Below, one piece after another: positions 56,650 through 64,000 of a DNA stretch of 64,000 bases; positions within the stretch are counted from its first letter, which is position 1, and each line of letters begins with the position of its first letter. Location: the NCBI RefSeq assembly GCF_040115645.1, contig NC_089565.1, positions 186,001 to 250,000 of the forward strand. The letters run 5' to 3'. Source of the DNA: Euwallacea fornicatus (taxonomy: Eukaryota > Arthropoda > Insecta > Coleoptera > Curculionidae). The notes beneath the pieces were generated by a model, which was not told the DNA's origin, made no database searches, and was given only the letters and a program-made list of their open reading frames with translations. The translations under genes were made by a program, and so were the position numbers.

Positions 56650-57004
56650 TTTAAAATTTATTGGTGTTCTTTACTGCAAATGATCTCAAACTAACATTGA
56701 AAATGTGAATAATAAATTCCTAAAAATTTTTATCTCGGAATTGGAATGCTAAACGAAAATTTATATATTTTTTTCAAATGGACGAATAATTTTTCGCCCA
56801 TTGGTTCTGAAGAACGTATGTATGTTTGATTATTGATGTTTTTGTAACATGATTATTTACGTTGAATATTTTAGTATTATATTTGCACATGAATAACATT
56901 TGTTACTTTTTGTAACAAAACTGAAATAAAAGAAAAGTAGTTTAGATTTCATCCATTGGTTTTTAATTTTATTCTGGGTGGACGAATAATTTACCTCCCA
57001 ACTG
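55790..57004 (-). mobile_element. Tc1-like element with only the 5' terminus visible
   Basis: The right terminus reads ATTTACCTCCCAACTG before TA at 57005. A related GGACGAATAATTTTTCGCCC string lies inward at about 56780. The matching left terminus was not found. Its transposase occupies 55790-56649 on the minus strand. Confidence 0.6.
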
Positions 57005-58206
57005 TATGTATTAGCCACTGATGAAGCGAGATTCACCAGGGAAAGAGTATTTAATATGCACAACACTCACATTTTGACAGAAGAAAATCCCAATGGTATA
57101 AGGCCTCGCAATTTTCAAGAGAAATTTTCAATAAATGCATGGGCTGGAATAATAAACGGTCGGCTCATCGGCCCTTATTTTTTACCAGATCGATTAGATG
57201 GCAGAAGTTATTTACAGTTTTTAAATAACGAGCTAAATCGTCTATTGGAAGATGTTTCGCTGGAAATTCGTGGAAACATTTGGTATTTTCACGATGGTGT
57301 TCTTTGCCATAACGCTTGAATTGTATGAAAATGGTTAAATGGGCACCTTCCCAGTAGGTAGGGTTGCGTGGCCCGCTCGATCCCCAGATTTAAATCCTTG
57401 CGATTTTTATTTATGGGGCCATATGAAACAGATAGTGTATTTTACTCCAGTTGATACAATTGAGGAACTATGAGGACGCGTTGAAAATGCCGCCAGAATG
57501 ATTCGAAATGATAGGGAAACATTACTGAGGGTAAAAGAAAATTTTCAACGCCGAATACAATTATGATTTGAGAATAATTGTTGGATTTGTTAAATTAAAA
57601 ATCAATGTACAAAACTCGAATCTAAATAATAATTTCGGCATTGTTGACTCACATTGTGTACGCACCAAGCTGATTCAGGTGTATGTAAAAAGGGAAATAT
57701 TTCTTGTAATCTTTCACGATGCTCGTACTGCAGTAGTGATTCTGCCGTTTATAAGTAAAGTCGGTCGGTTAGTGCATTCTTCTTTTGTTAATCCCAATTT
57801 CCACTAAATATACTCATAATTTCCAACAATAATGGAAGACAGTTTGAACACTTAGTGTAACCTTTTTTGTAGGTAAGTCAAAAATTTAAATTATTTTAAC
57901 ACTAAATAACGTAAAGCCTCAATAACTCCTCCTACTTAGTTGTATGCTTTTAATGACTTTTTCGCAAAAAATAGACATGCACATCAGAAGGCAGGAAAAA
58001 AATATCGTAGGTATCTATGCGAAGGATCCGAAAGAGGATAAACAATTTTAGATGCCATAAGCGAGTAACAGAATTGTAATAAATCTTTTAATTAATTGAA
58101 CTGGAAAACTATACTCCTTGCGCAAAAAATGTACTTGAAAAAAATGTTGCTTTTTACGAGTTTTATTACTGATTCAAATTATGGCACTTATTTCTGGGAC
58201 ACCCTG
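57005..58206 (+). mobile_element. 3' part of a long-TIR element, left half missing
   Basis: The right end TTATTTCTGGGACACCCTG before TA at 58207 belongs to the CAGGG group. No matching left end is present upstream: the coding sequence begins abruptly next to the terminus of the neighbouring Tc1 element. The left half was therefore lost by deletion or rearrangement. Confidence 0.7.
57012..57860 (+). pseudogene. DUF4817-group transposase, C-terminal two thirds
   Basis: Begins at motif 1 with ATDEARFTRERVFN. It continues NTHILTEENPNGIRPRNFQE, KFSINAWAGIINGRLIGPYF, then motif 2 WYFHDGVLCHNA. Frame changes follow, then motif 3 [21 protein letters not shown] tail in RRIQLCFENN is followed by about 240 bp of unrelated sequence before NNGRQFEHLV and TAA at 57860. 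The final Asp (NPCDF) is kept. The N-terminal DNA-binding domains are absent. Confidence 0.82.
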
Positions 58207-58234
58207 TATAGAAAGTAGGCTATCATACTGATCA

Positions 58235-59119
58235 CAGATCTCCCCTATTTTTGATCTGATGACGCCTCACAGCAACCTTAAAATATACCCAAAGATTTTT
58301 GAATAGGGTTCAGATCGGGTGACTGAGAAGGCCACGGCACAACCAGAATCGATTCATTGTGAAAACATTGTTTAACTCGCCTAGTCATATGTGTCGGATC
58401 ATTATCTTGTTGATATTTTCAAATTAATGGCATTTCTTCCGAAGCATACGGCAGCATAGCATCTGTCATTATTTTAAGGTATTCTTCTTGATCTTCAATT
58501 CCTTTTATCCAATAAATGGGACCACCACCGAACCTAGAGAGACAACCCCATAAGTTTATGTTGCCACCTCCATGTTTAATGGTTTTCTTCAAAATATGTT
58601 TTGGAAGCAATTCCTGTTTTGCTGGTCTTCTTACATACCGTCGACCATCGGAACCAAACAAATTAATTTTCGATTCATCCGAAAAAAAGACATTTTTCCA
58701 CATTTTTATATAATCATCTTAATTTTCGAAACGAAGATGACTCTTCCCAAATTCTATCCTTTTTAATTTGTTTATTTTTGATAGCAACGGTACCTTTCAA
58801 GCCACTCTACCGTGTAAATGAACTTCCTGTAACCGTCTTCGGATAGTTCTGGAACTTATTTCCAATTTTAGGTCCTTTTGAATTTATTTGGAGTTCACAA
58901 AAGGTCTTTTGGGTTTCTCGCTTTATTTGGCAATCAGTAAGAACCATTGTTTTCCTCTTACGTCCACGATTTTCCTGGTGTTCCGTGTATTTGAGAGAAT
59001 TTATCATCAAGATTATCAATCTTCCTATTTTTCGAGAGATTACACGAAGAGAATTGCGTTCATCTGAGTGTACGTATCTAAATTCTTTCGGCTAAAGAAT
59101 GGTGATTTTCACGTCCCAT
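58235..59119 (-). pseudogene. Degenerate Tc1-like transposase
   Basis: Minus strand from ATG near 59119 (MGRENHHSLAERI). The HTH part is scrambled by stops. It then reads SSRTIRRRLQEVHLHGRV, MWKNVFFSDESKINLFGSDG (motif 1), KTIKHGGGNINLWGCLSRFG, motif 2 QQDNDPTHMTRRVKQCFHNE and motif 3 SQSPDLNPIQKSLG. In motif 3 Gln stands where the catalytic Glu is expected. Frame 58419-58703 is open. Inactive as read. Confidence 0.85.
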
Positions 59120-59753
59120 TTGTTTGTTTATTCATTATTAAATTGCATCAAAATACTTCGAAATGATTAATTAGACTTACCTTTCAATTTCTTTCTTATT
59201 AAATGAAGGATTATGAAAGTTATAAAAAAATAGCGAGCTTTTAATGCACTAGTTCTATTATTATGACTACCTTAACTTTAACTGTCTGAACAAAACAGGG
59301 AAGTACAATTCTAGTGTAAGGTAATTCCCCCGATTTCTGCTTTCAGATACAGTTACCAACATTGTAGATATTTAGGACCCCAGTTCGAACGAGGTAGAAT
59401 AAGTTTCAATAGACTTTTTTCCATTTTTGAACTAAACCAGTAGTGGTCCCATTTCTTTGGCCACCACTGTAACTGTAATGACACATCAGATGTTGCTTGA
59501 GCAGCTCGTGTGGAAATCAGAGCGATACCATTAAAAGAATCCACCTGCCAACTTAAAATAGGATGAACACATTGATGAACAGTTTCAATCTCATCGACAC
59601 TTAAAATCAATGGATTTTGATCCAAAAGAAAAATCAAAAGGAAACTAGTTGTGTCATGATTAAATTATCGATGACTGATTGACTTTGCAAATTTTCACGC
59701 TAGGACATTGGATTGTATTTAATCCCGTTTTTAACTTGTTATGCTACAATATA
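59120..59753. other. Spacer with an unassigned minus-strand frame
   Basis: The frame 59353-59637 (minus, 94 codons) contains WWPKKWDHYWFSSKMEKSLL and does not match any family I recognise. There is no splice or promoter context, so I do not call it a gene. Confidence 0.35.
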
Positions 59754-61226
59754 CACTCAATCAAACTTATATGGAATCACCCAGTATTTTACAGAAAGGT
59801 GTTTTTACTGATTTGTTTTTGCATTCAAATAAAACAAAATTTCTATTTATTTATAAACAACGTTTAGTTCAATAACATATTAATGTTAGTACATCGGCAG
59901 TATGGACTTTATTAATTTAGAAGTCACGTCTCAGGTGTGCTCATTTGAATTTTTTGCTTTAAACTGCCTTAAAATGCCTTTTGTGGGATTATCTGATCTA
60001 CAGAGAGGAAGAATAATTGCCTTAGTGGAGCTGGGTATGCCTCAAAGAACTGTTGCCCGTACAGTAGGGGTTTCGCAAGGGATTGCTTCAAAAACTGCTA
60101 CTTGGAATTAGGAACGTTGCAAAACAGGCCAAGAAGAAGTCGCCAAGATGTCACTACAGATCGACAAGACTGATTTTTGGTGCAAATAGCTAGAGGAAAT
60201 TCAACGGTAACAATTCCCGAGCTTCAAAGGCAAATTCTACAAGCGACAGAGATACGCATTTCTGTGAAAACAATTAGAAAAAGACTTCGAGCTACAGAAC
60301 TATTTAGTCGAAGGCCACTAAAAGTCCCCGAATTGACGGGACAACATAAACGCGATAGATTCAATTGGTGTTTGCAGCACCAAAATTGGACAATGGACGA
60401 ATGGCAAAACGTCCTGTTTCCAGACAAAACCAGGATTGGTCTTAGATCTGATGATCGGCGATTTCATGTTTGAAGAGGCCATGGAAGGCAAGCCAGGCTT
60501 CAAACTGCCCGATCTGTCACGAAATATAAAGGGAGAACAGTAATGTTTTGGGGCGGCATTATGATAGGAGAAAAAACTTCCTTAATTCTCATTCGACCCA
60601 CCTTAACTGGACAGAGGTACGTAGATTTGGTGCTCCAACCAATAATAACAATTTGGAGAGGTGCTGTTGGAGAGAATTTTTTATTTATGCACCACAATGC
60701 CCCACCGAATACCACTGGAGTCACGAAAAATACCTTGGAAACGAAGAGTATCAAAGTTTTAAGGGGGCCTGCTTATTTTCCAGACCTGATTCCTGTAGAA
60801 AATTTACGTGACATGATTAAAAGAAAAGTTAGGGATTGTCAGCGCAATCTAGGAAATACAAAACAACTGATACAAGTAGTTCTTGAAGAATAGAGAAATC
60901 TTCCTCATGAAAAAAAATTACTACTTTTTAATACGCATGCCTCGTCGCATTCGTTCTTGTATTGGAGTTAGGGGTGGAAATACAGATTACTAAAACACTC
61001 AAAAAGCCTATAATTTCATTTATAATTTTAATTTCTTATAAATCTTGCTTGTACAAAATGGAAGCTCTTTAGTTTATTTTCATTATTACATAGAGAATTT
61101 TTTTTCTTTCAATTCTTGCAATATAAATATTTTTTAATTTAATCTTTCAATTTCTAGCACATAATTTCCATATAAAGTCATTACTTTGCAAAATACTGGA
61201 TAATTCCATTTAAGTTTGATTGAGTG
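59754..61226 (+). mobile_element. Complete-length Tc1-like element
   Basis: 1473 bp with TA flanks. Ends CACTCAATCAAACTTATATG and AATTTAAGTTTGATTGAGTG-type inverse; the homology continues over about 40 bp (GGAATCACCCAGTATTTT and its inverse). It encodes one decayed transposase. Confidence 0.92.
59974..60993 (+). pseudogene. Tc1 transposase with second catalytic Asp replaced by His
   Basis: ATG at 59974: MPFVGLSDLQRGRIIALVEL, HTH QRTVARTVGVSQGIASKTAT, a stop, then GNSTVTIPELQRQILQATEI and RISVKTIRKRLRATELFSRR. Motif 1 is QNVLFPDKTRIGLRSDDRR. Motif 2 is FLFMHHNAPPNTTG, where His replaces the Asp of the usual HDNAPPH. Motif 3 is YFPDLIPVENL with Glu. The end is RRIRSCIGVRGGNTDY and TAA at 60993. 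Frameshifts near 60170 and stops at 60110, 60471 and 60893 are visible. Confidence 0.9.
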
Positions 61227-61228
61227 TA

Positions 61229-62878
61229 TACTAAATTAGTTCCCTCGTACTCACAGATTTGAGAAAGTCAACTAACCAAAATAAGGGAAAAATGTGTACA
61301 TAAAAGATACAATTTAATAATTTGCATTATTTTTGGGGTTTGGTCCCGATGGAAAATAAAACTCCAAAGGGGTAGATACAACCTAAAATCATTCCTCTGG
61401 TTGTCACCTAAAGGCTATTTTACAATGGGCAAATTTCGATAAACGGCGAGCACTAAATTTTACGAAATTTATGTGTAAACATCGCAAAAAAAAATCAAGT
61501 TTTTTTTCCATTGGATTTTATTGCAAATAGTTGAGAAATTAAATTATAAACCTCAATCTCAATTATTTTATAACACGTATTTATGTAAATTTATGTAATT
61601 TAAGTTAGGAAAAGTATGGTTTTGTATAACAAGTGATGAAATTCTCGGGACGAGCTACAAAGAATATTTCCATATATGATACACGTTTCATTACATCAGT
61701 TTTTAAATTTGCTACCAGGTGAAAAAGTCAAGAATTTGAATATTCATATTCGTAACAATTATTTATAAATTTTAACACATTTAACACATTCAAGTAATGA
61801 GTATATCTTTGTAGGACTATATCTATCAATGTTACTGGTCCCATTAGTTAATTGTTACGTAAAGTTACATACCTGCTTTAGTTATACAACTAGTTACGAA
61901 ATTGAACCCGATTAAAAATCGGTTTAGAGCACGAAATCTAGTAGTTTATTATTTGTAAAGATTAGAAAAAATATAGTAAAGTATTCACAAAAATAGTCAA
62001 AATGGAGCATTTTTCAGTAGTTTTACACAGTTCGTATTTTCGAAACGCCCTCACCAACTTTCATCAACGAAAAAGATTCTAAAAATTCGTTTCTTCTAGA
62101 ATCATCGATGAACGGTAAAGGGTGAAGAAAAGTGCGGTGCAAAAATGGTAAGTTACTTCATTTGGTACGGGTATTTCAACACTTTCGTGATAACGCCATT
62201 TAGTGGTTTTGGTCGATACCTCGGGACATCTACAGCGCATTTTCGTCTTTTCCTGCAATTCAAAAACTTACAGGACGCTTTTAAAAAGTTATTGTTATTT
62301 CTCTAGTTACCCCTTCTACCTGGAAAGTGCCGCACCCTATTTGAATAAAATAAATTATGGGTCAAAAACGTTTCTTTTCGAAACAGTGGTATAGACTGGT
62401 TTACATTGAAATCAGGTAGTTAAAGTAGTTCAAAACAAAAAATGTAGTGCATAACCGCAACATCTACATTGATGGCGTTTCTAGAAATTCGCAGATTAAA
62501 AATAGAGCTTTTATTGCAACATCATTTAGGAACACTTTGTGATATCTCAGTACTATTTGAGAGTTTTTTTCATTTGTGGTTTATAAGAAAAGTTATGGGT
62601 CCATTTACAAATTTGATATTTTTTTGATTTAAGAGCATTTTATTTAACATATATTTTATTTTTTTATCCCGTATAATATTGAAAAGGGTAATTATACCGT
62701 AAACGGTTCTTGCTCCGATCATTCTGATTTTTTAATATGTTATTCTAAAGGTCATTTTGAACAACTTTTCTAAAGGGACAAGGGCGCGCAAATGCCTCTT
62801 TCACACTTTTTTTTAGGTTGAACATTTTTCCAAATCCAACTGTCTTACGGGATCTTGAAGCGAATAGGGGTGCTGGGT
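61229..62878. other. AT-rich region without a recognised gene
   Basis: 1.65 kb of low-complexity, T/A-rich sequence with only short frames. I see no transposase motif, exon-like signal or repeat end. Confidence 0.45.
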
Positions 62879-62941
62879 GGGGTAAGGTAAGGTAAGATAA
62901 GATAAGGTAAGGTGAGGTAAGGTAAGGTAAGGTAAGGTAAC
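62879..62941 (+). repeat. GGTAA pentanucleotide tract
   Basis: About twelve head-to-tail units of GGTAA with variants (AGATA, GGTGA) between GGGTGGG and CACATTTCC. The repeated LTLPY-type frames on the minus strand are translations of this microsatellite, not genes. The unit is not the common insect telomere repeat (TTAGG on one strand, CCTAA on the other). Confidence 0.9.
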
Positions 62942-63084
62942 ACATTTCCATTTTTCATCCAAATAATCATTTTTGAATTTATCAATTCGACAACATTGCT
63001 TGATTCTACCAGCATTCACGTCTCACATAAAAACGTTTTGTTTCGATATTTGTTTTGATATTTTGGACTAGTTTGAAGGGAAAG

Positions 63085-64000
63085 ATGGTTTGTAACGGTT
63101 GTGAATTATCGTTAAAAGATTTTATCGTAATGTTAAGTGATAGAAGGCAATTCGTGGATTTTTTAATAAATCACGGACTGTTAGTGAAATATAGCTATTG
63201 CAAAACTTGTAAAAATCGATTAGAAATTAACATAAATAGTTTATTGTTTACTTGTGGCCGAAAATACAAGAAAAGTAAAAAAGTTAAGAAGTGTGCCTTA
63301 AAAAAAATGCAAAAAGAGGAACGTGGTTTCAAATGTCGAAATTATCGTTGGAAAATATAATGAAATTTCACTGTTTTGTGGTTACGATTAGGATTTCCTC
63401 GACAACAATTTACAATGAAAGAGCTTAAATGCAATTCCAATACTGTTGTAAAGTGGTCATCATATTGCAGAGAACTGTGTATTCAGTGGGTACTTAAAAA
63501 TTCAGAAAAAATTGGTGGAGTTGGAAAAATTGTGGAAATAGATGAAGCAAAGTTTGGGAAGCGAAAATTCAATAGAGGACGCAGGATTCAAGGAAAATTG
63601 ATCTCTGGTGGGTTCGAGAGAGATACTAAGAGAGTTTTTCTAGTTCCAGTTGAAAATAGGACCTCACAAACTTTGCTCCAAATTATTAAAGAATGGATAC
63701 ATCCTGGAACCACTATTGTATCGGATTGTTGGAGAGCATATGATGTTTTAAAAAATGAAGAATATCAGCACTTGCAAATTAATCACTCCCTTCAGTATGT
63801 TGATTCTAATGATCCGCAAATTCACACTCAGAATGTAGAGCGTATATGGAGAGATATCCGTGGTGGAATTCCCAGATATGGAAGAAAAGAGCCCTATTTT
63901 GTTGGATATCTAGCAGAATTTTTGTTTAAACGGTCATTTCCTTTATTAAGCGACATTCATTATTTCTCTATTGAAATTGCAAAGTTACATCCACCTCAGT
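63085..64000 (+). pseudogene. Merlin-type (IS1595-like) DDE transposase, interrupted, runs off the window
   Basis: ATG at 63085: MVCNGCELSLKDFIVMLSDR, then a zinc-ribbon-like CKTCKNRLEININSLLFTCG, ending in a TAA at 63358-63360. After a short broken stretch a second frame is open from ATG 63415 to the window end: KELKCNSNTVVKWSSYCREL, motif VEIDEAKFGKRKFNRGRR, LISGGFERDTKRVFLVPVEN, TIVSDCWRAYDVL, then HTQNVERIWRDIRGGIPRYG. This order (D in EIDE, D in SDCW, E in NVERIW) is the ISXO2/Merlin DDE fold. One frameshift or short intron separates the two parts. It is unrelated to the Tc1/mariner elements elsewhere in the window. Confidence 0.85.

Noticed and set aside
1259..58206. The many TACAGGGTG/CACCCTGTA strings, first considered as dispersed regulatory sites or a CRISPR-like repeat
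   Set aside because: They occur in inverted pairs next to TA at element boundaries and are transposon termini. Spacing is irregular, and there is no array.
59353..59637. 94-codon minus-strand frame
   Set aside because: No recognised motif, no splice or promoter context, and a length expected by chance in this base composition.
62745..63019. Minus-strand frames rich in LTLPYLT repeats
   Set aside because: These are translations of the GGTAA microsatellite.

Overview
The window is AT-rich animal DNA, almost certainly insect. It holds most of one intron-containing gene for a nicotinic acetylcholine receptor (nAChR) alpha subunit, and nearly everything else is decayed or nested transposable elements. 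There are no operons, ribosome binding sites, CRISPR arrays or phage genes, and I found no rRNA or tRNA gene. The long introns packed with DNA transposons and the insect-type nAChR point to an insect with a large genome. I cannot name the species.

Host gene. Eleven coding exons lie on the + strand from 23468 to 54087 and join in phase into a mature subunit of about 531 codons. In order they encode the agonist-binding domain, the Cys-loop, the vicinal cysteines that mark an alpha subunit, M1-M3, a cytoplasmic loop and M4, then stop at 54085-54087. The signal-peptide exon was not found; it is upstream, possibly outside the window. Introns are either 51-106 bp and free of transposons, or 4.6-11.9 kb and packed with them.

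1-23467: Tc1 remnants (1-99, 395-1020, 7412-8197), two copies of one foldback element (1259-2945 and 19596-21284), a mariner (2962-4233), a 5'-truncated LINE (4311-5228), two long-TIR elements with DUF4817-type transposases (5232-7402; 9122-12544, which carries a Gypsy pol fragment), a large nested element (13010-18865) and a LINE ORF1 fragment (22149-23052).

23468-40184: nAChR exons 1-3 separated by foldback elements (23739-25194, 26154-28019), a long-TIR element with an almost complete transposase (29784-31885) and a deep nest (32497-39708). In the nest a Tc1 element holds a MITE, which holds a second Tc1 element, which holds a foldback element and a mariner. A third mariner sits in the outermost transposase gene.

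40185-54087: the remaining exons, with elements at 40787-42336, 42588-43528, 43828-46813 and 48207-53334 in the large introns.

54088-64000: a sense-strand LINE reverse transcriptase just after the receptor stop codon, three Tc1-like elements, the 3' half of a long-TIR element, a GGTAA tract and a Merlin-type (IS1595-like) transposase running off the window.

The most interesting theme is a diverse group of TA-inserting elements with 0.4-0.8 kb terminal inverted repeats beginning CAGGG. Their transposases start with a DUF4817-type helix-turn-helix and end in a GGHFEHL-like tail. In three readable copies 43 residues separate the second and third catalytic aspartates, against 34 in the Tc1 and mariner elements here. 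Many of the foldback elements are deletion derivatives that keep only one or both ends of this transposase.
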